Assembly (NCBI RefSeq): GCF_014280035.1
Contig: NZ_CP047957.1
Coordinates: 496,001-560,000 of the forward strand
DNA from: Synechococcus sp. A18-25c
GTDB taxonomy: Bacteria > Cyanobacteriota > Cyanobacteriia > PCC-6307 > Cyanobiaceae
Length of the DNA stretch: 64,000 nucleotides
Direction of reading: 5' to 3'
In this document: positions 47,523 to 55,918 of the stretch, piece after piece
Layout: each line of letters begins with the position of its first letter
Position numbering within the stretch: position 1 is the first letter of the stretch
Notes under the pieces: model-generated
Told to the model about the DNA's origin: nothing
What the model saw: the letters and a program-made list of their open reading frames with translations, nothing else
Databases searched by the model: none
Translations under genes and position numbers: made by a program

Positions 47523-48691
47523 GGGCTAACGAGCCAGGCGCCTGCGGATTTGAGCCCAAGCGACAACCCAGGCAGACGCGTGAGATAGGTGAGCCTGCGC
47601 AATTTGAAGGCGAGAGGTCCTGCAAGGGTGATGCCAAGACCGGTGAGTGAGGCGTCGCCGATGCCCAGACTCAGCATTTCCCCCAGATCCCGAAAGATAA
47701 ACGGACCTGGATCACTTCCCTTCAGATGAGATTGCAGGCACTTGGCGGCAAATTGCCCCTGCTGGATGGCGGCCTGCGCTGAGAGAGGCCAGTTGGATGC
47801 CTCGTCATCTGAGCTGTGCGTGACGATGTCGCCCAGGGCCATCACCTCACTGTGGCCCTCGAGACGCAATGCCGACGTGACGGGTAAGCGACCGCCCTGC
47901 AGCGTCACGGCAGGGGTGAGATCCGGAATCTTGGGGCGACTGCCGGCGGTCCAGATCAAGCCGTCATGGGCCAGCGTGAGAGCCCCCTCCGCCCCGTTCA
48001 GATTCACAGAGGTTGGAGTGACGGCGTCAACGCGTGTGTTTAAGCGGACCGTGATGCCTCTTTTCTGCAGGGCTTGCTGCGCCTGCTCTCGGTTGAAGGC
48101 TCGCGACCTGGAAAGGATCCGTTCACCCAGTTCCACCAGCTGAATCGCTGCGGCACCATCGAGCATGTCGAACAACTTGCAGGCCAGTTCAACGCCAGTG
48201 GCACCGGCCCCTGCGATCACCAAGGTGCTGCTGCCAGAAGGCCGCCGCCGCACCTGCTGCAGGCACTGTTGCAGGGGAGCGAGATCCGACAGGGTGTGAA
48301 AGCGCAGCGCGTGGTCGCGCACGCCTGGGATGCCGAAATCCGTCGGTTGTGCGCCGGTAGCGATCACCAGCTGGCTGTAGGTCATGGTCTGCGCTGAAGC
48401 TGTTTTCAGCGTTCGCGCCTTCAGATCGACGGATTGAACGTGATCCTGCACATGACTGATGCCACGACCTTGCAGCAAGGATGCGTAGGTGGGCGCCACC
48501 TCCCACCCCTTCAGTTCACCACTCAGCAGCTCATACAGAAGGGGAACAAAAACGAAACGCTCCCTCGGTTCGATTAAGACAATCGGTGGCCGGGGATGCA
48601 CATGACGGAAGGCCAGTGCCGTGGTCAATCCGGCGAAGCCACCACCGATCACCACTATCGGCGCAAGTTGATCGCTGGCAGCGGTTGACAA
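47519..48691 (-). CDS. Type II NAD(P)H dehydrogenase (NDH-2 family)
   Basis: About 390 residues from a TTG at 48691. The FAD-binding start is VVIGGGFAGLTTALAFRH, the second nucleotide-binding fold is LVIAGAGATGVELACKL, and the catalytic LIWTAGSRPK and VMALGDIV segments follow. NDH-2 moves electrons from NAD(P)H to quinone or acts as a redox regulator. No membrane anchor beyond a C-terminal amphipathic part. The frame runs to 48769, but the upstream part is unlikely to be coding. It is the first gene of a run with hflX, the SLC13-type gene, ktrB, ktrA and anmK. Confidence 0.88.
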   Translation of the reverse strand: MSTAASDQLAPIVVIGGGFAGLTTALAFRHVHPRPPIVLIEPRERFVFVPLLYELLSGELKGWEVAPTYASLLQGRGISHVQDHVQSVDLKARTLKTASAQTMTYSQLVIATGAQPTDFGIPGVRDHALRFHTLSDLAPLQQCLQQVRRRPSGSSTLVIAGAGATGVELACKLFDMLDGAAAIQLVELGERILSRSRAFNREQAQQALQKRGITVRLNTRVDAVTPTSVNLNGAEGALTLAHDGLIWTAGSRPKIPDLTPAVTLQGGRLPVTSALRLEGHSEVMALGDIVTHSSDDEASNWPLSAQAAIQQGQFAAKCLQSHLKGSDPGPFIFRDLGEMLSLGIGDASLTGLGITLAGPLAFKLRRLTYLTRLPGLSLGLKSAGAWLVSP

Positions 48692-48760
48692 GACAGTCCT
48701 GGAACCCTTTTGTGAACCATAGGCAGTGCGGTGGTCCCCCCGGCATTGGAGGATGGGGGA

Positions 48761-49534
48761 ATGAGGCAAGGCATCAGCAACATGATCAGCACCGCTGGCG
48801 GTGTCGACTCAGGCGCGGCAGATGCCGACCTCAGCGCGTTGCGCGCGCAGCTGGAGCCTCTTGAGCCGCAGCAATGTCTGCAGTGGGCGCTGGATCGCTA
48901 CGGCGCCGGGTTCGCAATGACCACAAGCTTTGGGATCCAGTCCTCTGTGCTGCTGCACATGCTGAGCCGATTGCCTGGCGGAGAGGCAGTTCCTGTGATT
49001 TGGGTGGATACCGGTTATCTCCCACCTGAGACCTATCGCTACTCCGAGACCCTGTGCAAACGCCTGGGGTCGCACCTCGTTGTGGCGCAGTCGAGCGTGT
49101 CACCGGCCCGTATGGAGGCGCTGCATGGTCGCCTCTGGGAAACAGGTCGGGAGGAGGACATGGACTTTTACTTACGACTGCGCAAGGTGGAACCTCTCGA
49201 GGAAGCTTTGGATCAAGCCAAGGTGCGCTGCTGGGCTAGTGGTGTCCGTCGCGGGCAAACCGACCTACGCAACACAATGACCGTGTTGGATCCCATCCGA
49301 GATCGGCTGTCGTTGCGTCCCCTGTTGGGTTGGACCAATCGGGATGTCTTTTATTACATGCAAAAGCACGAGCTTCCGCAGCATCCTCTGTTTGATCAGG
49401 GATATTCCACTGTTGGCGATTGGCATTCCAGTGCCCCCGATGGCCTCGAAGGAGAGGGGCGTAGCACCCGTTTCGGCGGACAAAGGCAGGAGTGCGGCAT
49501 CCATGTGCCCGGAGTAATGGGCGATGGCATCTGA
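48761..49534 (+). CDS. cysH: Phosphoadenosine phosphosulfate reductase
   Basis: 257 residues from the ATG at 48761 (other starts at 48731 and 48782). It reduces PAPS to sulfite with thioredoxin. The PP-loop segment is MTTSFGIQSSVLLHML, with the C-terminal catalytic ECGIH. The Cys pairs that bind a 4Fe-4S cluster in APS reductases are missing (FYLRLRKVEPL where APS enzymes carry CC), so the substrate should be PAPS. Its stop lies two bases before coaX. Confidence 0.93.
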   Translation: MRQGISNMISTAGGVDSGAADADLSALRAQLEPLEPQQCLQWALDRYGAGFAMTTSFGIQSSVLLHMLSRLPGGEAVPVIWVDTGYLPPETYRYSETLCKRLGSHLVVAQSSVSPARMEALHGRLWETGREEDMDFYLRLRKVEPLEEALDQAKVRCWASGVRRGQTDLRNTMTVLDPIRDRLSLRPLLGWTNRDVFYYMQKHELPQHPLFDQGYSTVGDWHSSAPDGLEGEGRSTRFGGQRQECGIHVPGVMGDGI

Positions 49535-49536
49535 CC

Positions 49537-50256
49537 ATGGAGGCGCAGCAGCATTGTCTGCTCATCGGCAACAGCCGTTGGCATTGGGCTGAACGACTTC
49601 CAGCCGGTTTGGCTGCCGCTTCTGGTGCGGATGCTTGGCGCTTTTCTCATGGTCTTCCAACCCAGACGCGGCTGGATGACCTGTCTTCGCTGGCCGGCTG
49701 GGCGGCTGTTGGGCCCGTTCCCTCCCATCCACTGTTGCAATCCACGTGTCGTCTCGGCCTGGGAGAAATACCGCTTGGTGAAAAGCCCCCCTGGCTTGGC
49801 GTTGACCGAGCCCTGGCCGGCTGGGGGGCATGGGTGCGTGCCGGCCAATCGTCTCCAGTGATGGTGGTGGATGCGGGCACCGTTCTCAGCCTCACCCGCG
49901 TGTCGAAAACAGGATGCTTTGCAGGAGGGTGGCTGGCTGCTGGCATCAGTCTTCAGTTGCGTGCCATGGCCGAGGGAACGGTCGCTCTTCAGCTCCCCGG
50001 CTCGACATCCGAGCTCTTAGCCGGCGGAGATTTTCCCCTCGACACTGCACAGGCCATGCGGCGCGGCGTAGCGGAAAGCCTGATCGGGTTGATCTGGCGG
50101 GCTCAGGAGAAGGACCCCTCTGAACTCTGGTTGTGCGGTGGTGATGCCCCAGTACTGGCGTCGGAACTGATCTCCCGGGGCTTGGCGGTGATGCATGCCC
50201 CGGATCTCGTGATGCAGTCGATGGTGTCGTTGGTCAGCTCAAACTCAAATCGTTGA
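49537..50256 (+). CDS. coaX: Type III pantothenate kinase
   Basis: 239 residues from the ATG at 49537. CoaX starts coenzyme A synthesis without feedback by CoA. The ATPase-fold segments are LLIGNSRWHWA (phosphate 1), LGVDRALAGWGAW, VVDAGTVLSLT and FAGGWLAAGISLQLRAM. The N-terminal Asp of the classical DxGN loop is replaced by Ile-Gly-Asn-Ser, a divergence seen in cyanobacterial CoaX-like proteins. It converges on and overlaps the peroxiredoxin gene by 23 bases. Confidence 0.85.
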   Translation: MEAQQHCLLIGNSRWHWAERLPAGLAAASGADAWRFSHGLPTQTRLDDLSSLAGWAAVGPVPSHPLLQSTCRLGLGEIPLGEKPPWLGVDRALAGWGAWVRAGQSSPVMVVDAGTVLSLTRVSKTGCFAGGWLAAGISLQLRAMAEGTVALQLPGSTSELLAGGDFPLDTAQAMRRGVAESLIGLIWRAQEKDPSELWLCGGDAPVLASELISRGLAVMHAPDLVMQSMVSLVSSNSNR

Positions 50257-50701
50257 GGACCTGATCAGCCATCGAGTCGGCTTTCACCTTGCGATAGATC
50301 AGTTCGAGCTTGCCCTCGGCATCCACAACAAAAGTGTGGCGCATCATTCCCATGTATTCGCGACCCATGAATTTCTTCAGGCCGTAGCTCTCATAGGAAC
50401 TGGCGACAGCGCAGGGCTCTTCATCCGTTAGCAGGGTGAAGGGAAGCTCCTGCTTGGCGATGAACCGGGTGTGAGATGCCGCGTTGTCTTTGCTAATACC
50501 GACCACTTTGATGTTGTGCTTCTGCAGATCACCCCAGCGGTCACGGAAATTACAGGCCTCTTTGGTGCAGCCAGGGGTGGCGTCTTTCGGATAGAAATAG
50601 ATCACCACTCGCTGTCCCTTCAGAGATGACAGGGTTACGGGCTGTCCATTTTCATCTGGAAGCGTGAAATCAGGGGCGGGATCGCCGATCTGCAGTGTCA
50701 T
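50234..50701 (-). CDS. Peroxiredoxin Q (Bcp type)
   Basis: 155 residues from the ATG at 50701. A thioredoxin-fold peroxidase that reduces H2O2 and alkyl hydroperoxides. Cys45 is the peroxidatic and Cys50 the resolving cysteine (DATPGCTKEACNFRD, CX4C), typical of PrxQ. Further conserved segments are VVGISKDNAASH and PFTLLTDEE. Longer frame upstream to 50836 is not protein-like. Confidence 0.95.
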   Translation of the reverse strand: MTLQIGDPAPDFTLPDENGQPVTLSSLKGQRVVIYFYPKDATPGCTKEACNFRDRWGDLQKHNIKVVGISKDNAASHTRFIAKQELPFTLLTDEEPCAVASSYESYGLKKFMGREYMGMMRHTFVVDAEGKLELIYRKVKADSMADQVLNDLSLS

Positions 50702-50741
50702 GGGCGGCAGAACAAACGGCGGCAGCGTAACGGCTCTGTGG

Positions 50742-51365
50742 ATGCAAGAGTCACGATCTGAGCCCAGCGATGATCCTTTGGGGCTCACGGCAGAAGAGAA
50801 GGCCTGGGCTGAAAGCCTTCCCCAGCGTCGCGCCATTCACTTCCGGCGCTCACGGCTTTGGATGCGGAGCTGTTTGGCGTCTCTGCATGGTTGCTCCGCC
50901 CGAGAGGTTCCTTTGACGGCACCGCCGGGGGTGCCGCCATTCCTGGCTCCTGGTTGGGGCTACATCAGCCTCAGCCACTGCGTCGATGCTTGCTTGCTGG
51001 CCTGGAGCCTTCAGCCGGTCGGTGTTGATTTGGAGCGAGCTGATCGTGCCTTTGCTGCGGATGCCTTGATGCGGCGCTTTTTCACCTGCGCGGAGCGCAG
51101 CGATCTGGTCGCCTTCCAGGGTGAGCGCCTGCGTCGTGAGGTCCTGGATCGCTGGCTGATTAAGGAATCGGCCATCAAGTGGCAACGCGGAACGTTGGCC
51201 AGTGACTTGCGCTTCTGGGACGTGAGTGCATGCCTGGGATGGGCTCGGCACGGTGAGCTGGCCGTTGAGATCGCAGCTGAATTGCGATCTCAAGGTGATT
51301 GGCGCATGGCGATCGCCGTCTCCGACAAGCAATCTCTGCGGGATTGTCGACTCTGTCTCGCGTGA
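50742..51365 (+). CDS. Sfp-type 4'-phosphopantetheinyl transferase
   Basis: 207 residues from the ATG at 50742. These enzymes attach the CoA-derived phosphopantetheine arm to carrier proteins. The magnesium site VGVDLERADR, the conserved ISLSHCVDACLLAWS segment and the WLIKESAIKWQRG helix are the Sfp/HetI signatures. In cyanobacteria without large natural-product clusters one such enzyme usually serves fatty-acid carrier protein. coaX is close by, so both act on the CoA route, but the peroxiredoxin gene lies between. Confidence 0.88.
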   Translation: MQESRSEPSDDPLGLTAEEKAWAESLPQRRAIHFRRSRLWMRSCLASLHGCSAREVPLTAPPGVPPFLAPGWGYISLSHCVDACLLAWSLQPVGVDLERADRAFAADALMRRFFTCAERSDLVAFQGERLRREVLDRWLIKESAIKWQRGTLASDLRFWDVSACLGWARHGELAVEIAAELRSQGDWRMAIAVSDKQSLRDCRLCLA

Positions 51366-51805
51366 ACCAATCGCTCTGCAGCCTGGTATCGCCTGACCTC
51401 CGAAGGCATTGAGTTTCACCGTTTGCCAGCGCGTTTGCCAGTGCAGCTCTGCTGGCGAGTCTTGGTGCTTCCGGCCTGTTCCAACGGCAGGCCCGATCGC
51501 CAATGTTGGTTTTCTGTCGGGAGCCTTCTTTGACAGTGATCCATGCTCGTCGGGCTGGACTGCATGGCCTCATTCATCTCCCGTCTGAATCTGCAACATC
51601 CTTCCCGCGCAGGTGACATTGGATTCGCCGGGACACGTTTTGGTCTTGCTGAGAGTTCCGCGCATCTGGTGGGAATCGTGAGACTTGAGATTGTTTGAGC
51701 CCGATCGTTCGATTTTTTTACTGATGATCTTGCCGCTTTCGGCGATTTTGTTGGCGACTATTTTTTTTACAGCTAGTTTTTTAAAGACGTCTTTGTTCGC
51801 CGTCC
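51366..51805 (+). other. 440-base gap without a confident gene
   Basis: No convincing gene. The PPTase frame stays open for about 55 codons after its TGA, and a short frame 51543-51698 (MLVGLDCMASFISRL start) has no ribosome site. The last 150 bases are T-rich, with runs at 51714-51720 and 51762-51769, and look like a promoter or leader for the DUF1400-like gene. A decayed gene is possible but unproven. Confidence 0.3.
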
Positions 51806-52429
51806 GTGTTCACCCGTTTTGCAGCAGGCGCACTTGCCGCCGCTTCTCTTACTACTTTGGCTGTCGCCGCTGAAGCAAGTCACCGCCCCGTGCGCTGGGT
51901 CTCCGGTGGCGCTGTCTGGTCCACCGAAGACAGTGCTTTCGCTACCTTCTTCAGCGAAGGCGAGATGACCGACCGTGCCCTCGAAGCCGGCATCTACAAC
52001 TCCGGTTGGACTGCCGATGAGGTCCAAGAAGGCATGACCAAGACCTACGACGTGGATCTGCTTGGCGTTGCCAATTTCCTGTATTCCGCCGATGGCGTCG
52101 CATTCCTTGACGACCAAACCAGTAGCTATTTCCCCTATTGGCAGAAGAAAAAGACCGCTGTGGTCGCTCTTCGCTCCGCCATCATTCTCGATGCTGTTGA
52201 CGGCGAAATCTCTTCCGCCAGCATCATGAGCAACCTGCCCGTTGACTTCCGTCTAAACGACAACGGCACTTCTGACGGTGCTCAGAACGTCTGCAAGGCT
52301 GGCCTCGATGCGCCTCAGTCCACCTCCCTGATGTCCTGGTATGTGTTTCTGCCCGCTTGCGTGCAGGCCAACCAGATCCTCCCTATGGAGCCCGCTTCTG
52401 TCGCCGCCCCTGTTCGCGGCCTCTGGTGA
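51806..52429 (+). CDS. Secreted DUF1400-like protein
   Basis: 207 residues from a GTG at 51806. A signal peptide (MFTRFAAGALAAASL to about AEA) is followed by a stretch resembling DUF1400 (STEDSAFATFFSEGEMTDRAL, DLLGVANFLYSADGVAFL). In larger cyanobacterial proteins DUF1400 precedes an alpha/beta hydrolase; here the hydrolase domain is absent and no catalytic triad is seen. Two Cys (near 165 and 187) may form a disulfide. A strong terminator follows. Function unknown. Confidence 0.7.
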   Translation: MFTRFAAGALAAASLTTLAVAAEASHRPVRWVSGGAVWSTEDSAFATFFSEGEMTDRALEAGIYNSGWTADEVQEGMTKTYDVDLLGVANFLYSADGVAFLDDQTSSYFPYWQKKKTAVVALRSAIILDAVDGEISSASIMSNLPVDFRLNDNGTSDGAQNVCKAGLDAPQSTSLMSWYVFLPACVQANQILPMEPASVAAPVRGLW

Positions 52430-52467
52430 TCGACTCGAACCTCGGGTTCGACTGCATCGCTTCACAG

Positions 52468-52492
52468 GCCCCGGCAATGTCGGGGCTTTTTT
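52468..52492 (+). terminator. Rho-independent terminator of the DUF1400-like gene
   Basis: Stem GCCCCG (52468-52473) paired with CGGGGC (52481-52486), loop GCAATGT, then six T. It lies 38 bases after the stop. Confidence 0.88.
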
Positions 52493-52501
52493 GATGGGCT
52501 T

Positions 52502-54715
52502 CTAGAGATGCACACCTGCAAGTCGCCAGTGGCGCAACCGTTGAGGCAGGGGATGTCCGAGCAGTTGCGTCAGAGCTTGTCGGAGCAGAGAAAGCTCTTC
52601 TGAGGGGGCGTCTTCTGATGTTTTCATCGCCTGCTGATAGGGACGGTTGTCTCCGAGCCATCGCTCGATCAGGTTGGAATCCACAGTCAGCGTCAGGGAT
52701 TCCTGCCAACTGGATGGCTTGATCGTCCAACCGTTTATGTCGAGGGTCGACAGCAGACGGTTCCGTTGCTTGTCATGAGAAAGCCAATGGCATTCCCGCT
52801 GGGCCAGTGAGGTCAAAGCCTCATAAATCGGATCGGTGATGTCGTCGTCGACCATCTCCAGCACTGCGGCAGCGGGTCCGAGCTGAGGCTCACTGAACAA
52901 CAGACGCAGCTGTGCATCCGGCATTGCCCTTGAACTGAGGGCTTTCCAGGTGGTCTCCAGCTCAGGTGAGGACAGGTCTTGAGTATTGAGCCGTCCTCCC
53001 AGGACCTCGAATCGGTGATCGGCATTGAACGTGTCCAGCGCTCTCGGACTGTCCAGCACGGTTGGTTGATGGAGCGGGTCAAGCAGTTGCAGCTGTGCGT
53101 CGAGTCGTTGCTGTTCAGTGCGGGAGGAGCAGAGGATCGTCAGTCCACCTTCGGCGACGGCTCCCAGCGGGTCGAGTGACCACAGCAGCGAGCGTCCTCC
53201 CAGGACGACGACACGGTCCGTTCGCTTCCAGTCGAGATCCGACCAGAGCCGTTGGCGCAGCTCCTGCAGGCGTTCACCATCCACGGCTTTTTGCCGCTGC
53301 AACCATCGCTCCAATTGGGGTTCTTCCGGGCCGCTGCTCATCAGCAGCGGGTGCTCATCCACGGCTTCTGCGGACGCTGCCAGTTGTGCGGCCCGGCGCT
53401 CCAGCATCCGATCACGTCGTTGACCTTCCCATCCCTGGTTGCTCGCCGACCAGAACACTTCTCCTTGCAGTGCTTTGGGAAGGTATTGCTGGGCCACCCA
53501 GTGTTCGCGGAAGGCATGGGGATAGCGATATCCCTTGCCATCGCCGAACGCATCGCCATCGCGGTTGGCATCGCGAAGGTGGGTCGGCACCTCCTGACGT
53601 TGGGCGTCACGCACGCTCCGCAGCGCCTCGAAGACACCGGAGGTGCTGTTGCTTTTGTCGGTACAGGCCAGATAAAGAGCTGCCTGGGCCAATGGGTAGA
53701 GACCCTCCGGCAAGCCGATGCGTTCAAAGGCCGCAGCACAGGCTTCGACCACCACAACCGCTTGGGGGTCGGCTAATCCCACATCTTCTCCGGCGGAGAT
53801 CAACATGCGGCGAAAAATGAAGCGTGGGTTTTCTCCGGCTTCGATCATCCGGGCCAGCCAGAACAGAGCCGCGTCAGCGTCAGAACCGCGCAGCGATTTG
53901 ATGAAGGCACTGATCGTGTCGAAATGGGCATCCCCCTGCTTGTCGTAGAGCACGGCTCTCTGCTGAATCGATTCTTCAGCGATGCCGAGGTCAATCTCGA
54001 TTACACCTGTCGCGTTGGCTGGTGTGCTCTCCACGGCCAGTTCCAGGGCATTCAGCAAGCTGCGAGCGTCACCGCCGGCAACGTCCACCAGGTGGTCTGC
54101 CGCCTCAGGTGTGATCTCCACCTTTCGGTTGCCGTATCCACGTTCGCCATCGCTGATTGCGCTCCTGAGCAACCGACTCAGGTCATCGGCTCCCAAGGCT
54201 TCAAGTCGAAACAGCCGAGAGCGGCTGACCAGCGCCTTGTTGACTTCGAAGTAGGGGTTTTCCGTGGTCGCGCCGATCAACGTAAGGGTGCCGTTTTCCA
54301 CCCATGGCAGCAACGCATCCTGCTGAGCACTGTTGAAGCGGTGCACCTCGTCGATGAACAGGATCGTGCGCAGTCCGTGGCGTTCCAGGCGGCGATGCGC
54401 TTCATCGACCTCATGGCGCAGATCCTTCACCCCGGCCAGCACGGCATTGAGCGAGCTGAAGTGGGCTCGTGTGTGATTGGCAATGATCCGCGCCAGGGTG
54501 GTTTTGCCGACTCCTGGAGGACCATGCAAAATCAGATTTCCGACCCGATCGGCGGCAATGGCGCGTCTGAGCAGCCTGCCTTCCGCGAGGATCGCCCCCT
54601 GACCGACGAATTCATCCAGATCGCGTGGACGCAGGCGGTCGGCGAGGGGTGCCAGCTGACGTCGTAGAGATTCGCCGTGATGGCTGAACAGATCCTGATC
54701 TGATGGTCCGCCCAC
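52502..54715 (-). CDS. RarA/MgsA AAA+ ATPase fused to a C-terminal domain
   Basis: About 737 residues from a GTG at 54715. Residues 1-430 are a RarA replication-stress ATPase: RPRDLDEFVGQGAIL, HGPPGVGKTTLARII (Walker A), LFIDEVHRFN (Walker B) and GATTENPYFEVN, then DARSLLNALELAVES. After about 430 a second part with VVVLGGRSLLWSLDPLGAVAEGG and LTILCSSRTEQQRLDAQLQLLDP resembles a Rossmann methyltransferase but lacks a clear SAM motif. The fusion is known from cyanobacteria and called RarA with unknown domain. It may link fork rescue to another activity. Fusion gene, not two genes: no start is seen at the junction. Confidence 0.88.
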   Translation of the reverse strand: MGGPSDQDLFSHHGESLRRQLAPLADRLRPRDLDEFVGQGAILAEGRLLRRAIAADRVGNLILHGPPGVGKTTLARIIANHTRAHFSSLNAVLAGVKDLRHEVDEAHRRLERHGLRTILFIDEVHRFNSAQQDALLPWVENGTLTLIGATTENPYFEVNKALVSRSRLFRLEALGADDLSRLLRSAISDGERGYGNRKVEITPEAADHLVDVAGGDARSLLNALELAVESTPANATGVIEIDLGIAEESIQQRAVLYDKQGDAHFDTISAFIKSLRGSDADAALFWLARMIEAGENPRFIFRRMLISAGEDVGLADPQAVVVVEACAAAFERIGLPEGLYPLAQAALYLACTDKSNSTSGVFEALRSVRDAQRQEVPTHLRDANRDGDAFGDGKGYRYPHAFREHWVAQQYLPKALQGEVFWSASNQGWEGQRRDRMLERRAAQLAASAEAVDEHPLLMSSGPEEPQLERWLQRQKAVDGERLQELRQRLWSDLDWKRTDRVVVLGGRSLLWSLDPLGAVAEGGLTILCSSRTEQQRLDAQLQLLDPLHQPTVLDSPRALDTFNADHRFEVLGGRLNTQDLSSPELETTWKALSSRAMPDAQLRLLFSEPQLGPAAAVLEMVDDDITDPIYEALTSLAQRECHWLSHDKQRNRLLSTLDINGWTIKPSSWQESLTLTVDSNLIERWLGDNRPYQQAMKTSEDAPSEELSLLRQALTQLLGHPLPQRLRHWRLAGVHL

Positions 54716-54800
54716 GGCATCGAATCCTGATGTGGTGATTCTTGCCTGATTCAGGCAAACCAAAAAGCGCAGTCATAATGCGGCCGTCTGACATCCGACC

Positions 54801-55907
54801 GTGCGTCTGAACCGACCCCTGATTCCCTTGGCCTTGACCACCGTCATGTTGACGGCTTGCGGGATGGGCGGAGGAGCACAACGACCATTACCCGAGGTGC
54901 AGCAGGCTCCTGTTGAGGAAGCCATCTTCACCGACGATGTCGACACGGTGAGCACTCTCGAAGCGACTGATCTGGTGCAGCTGGCGGCTCAAGCTTCAGG
55001 ACGCATTCTCGAGCTGAAGATTGCTCAAGGTGATCAGGTGAAGCCAGGTCAGTTGCTCATGGTGCTGGATCAGGCCGCGGAACAAGCACGTTTGGCCACT
55101 GCTAGAGCTGAAGAGCAGAAGGATCTGCTGGAGCTCAAGCGCTACGAATTTTTGGTCCCCCTGGGGGCCGCAGAGGCGTCAGAACGCGATCAGCGTCGAG
55201 CGGTCTACATCGCCTCCCGCAACAAGGTTCTGGCTCAAGAGGCGCAACTGGCTTACAGCAATTTGGAGTCACCCATCGCTGGTTTCGTCGCGGATGTCTC
55301 CGTGCAGGTCGGTGATGTCGTGCAGATCGGCGACCCCTTTACCAAGCTCATTCGCGACAACACGCTGGAGGCCAGAGTTGAGGTGCCTTCCACCTACGCC
55401 AACCGCATCCGCTTGGGGCTGCCGGTTCTGCTCAGCCTTCCTGGCAGCGATGAAGTATTGGCGCAAAGCACCGTGTCGTCTGTGGATCCGGGAATTATCT
55501 CTGGCACTCAGGCCCTGTTGGTGTTGGCGGAATTTCCCAATCCCGATGGATCCCTGCGCAATGGTCAGCGACTGCGTACCCGGGTGCAACTGGATGCCCG
55601 CGAGCTTCCCTCAGTTCCCTTTTCGGCTGTCACCCAAACTTCAGGGCAGAGCTTCGTGTTCCGACTTGGCACGCTTAGGGAGCTGGAAGCTCAGCCAGGC
55701 AAAGCCGATCTGGATCGCATCAAGAAGGGAATTGAACGTGGTGTAATCCCTTCAACAAGCCTGTTCGCACTGCAGACCCCGGTCAGTCTTGGTTCACTCC
55801 AGAACAATCGCTACCCCGTCACCAAAGGTTTGGAGTTGGGGCAGAAAGTGATCACCAGCAATCTGTTGAGCCTCCGCCATGGCGTGCCCGTGAAGGTGAA
55901 CAACTGA
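54801..55907 (+). CDS. RND efflux periplasmic adaptor lipoprotein
   Basis: 368 residues. A signal peptide ending in the lipobox LTAC (MLTACGMGGG) anchors it. The HlyD/AcrA type hairpin and lipoyl domain follow: EATDLVQLAAQASGRILELKIAQGDQVKPGQLLMVLDQ, then the paired half YSNLESPIAGFVADVSVQVGDVV. It links the inner-membrane pump to an outer-membrane channel that is not encoded here. The pump gene begins 12 bases after its stop, forming a two-gene operon. Confidence 0.92.
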   Translation: MRLNRPLIPLALTTVMLTACGMGGGAQRPLPEVQQAPVEEAIFTDDVDTVSTLEATDLVQLAAQASGRILELKIAQGDQVKPGQLLMVLDQAAEQARLATARAEEQKDLLELKRYEFLVPLGAAEASERDQRRAVYIASRNKVLAQEAQLAYSNLESPIAGFVADVSVQVGDVVQIGDPFTKLIRDNTLEARVEVPSTYANRIRLGLPVLLSLPGSDEVLAQSTVSSVDPGIISGTQALLVLAEFPNPDGSLRNGQRLRTRVQLDARELPSVPFSAVTQTSGQSFVFRLGTLRELEAQPGKADLDRIKKGIERGVIPSTSLFALQTPVSLGSLQNNRYPVTKGLELGQKVITSNLLSLRHGVPVKVNN

Positions 55908-55918
55908 GCGCCTGAGCC

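Noticed and set aside
50850-51503. Minus-strand open frame opposite the PPTase gene
   Set aside because: Antisense to a gene with clear Sfp motifs; no family.
53062-53820. Long plus-strand open frame opposite the RarA fusion
   Set aside because: Arg/Ala/Pro-rich antisense frame typical of GC-rich coding strands.
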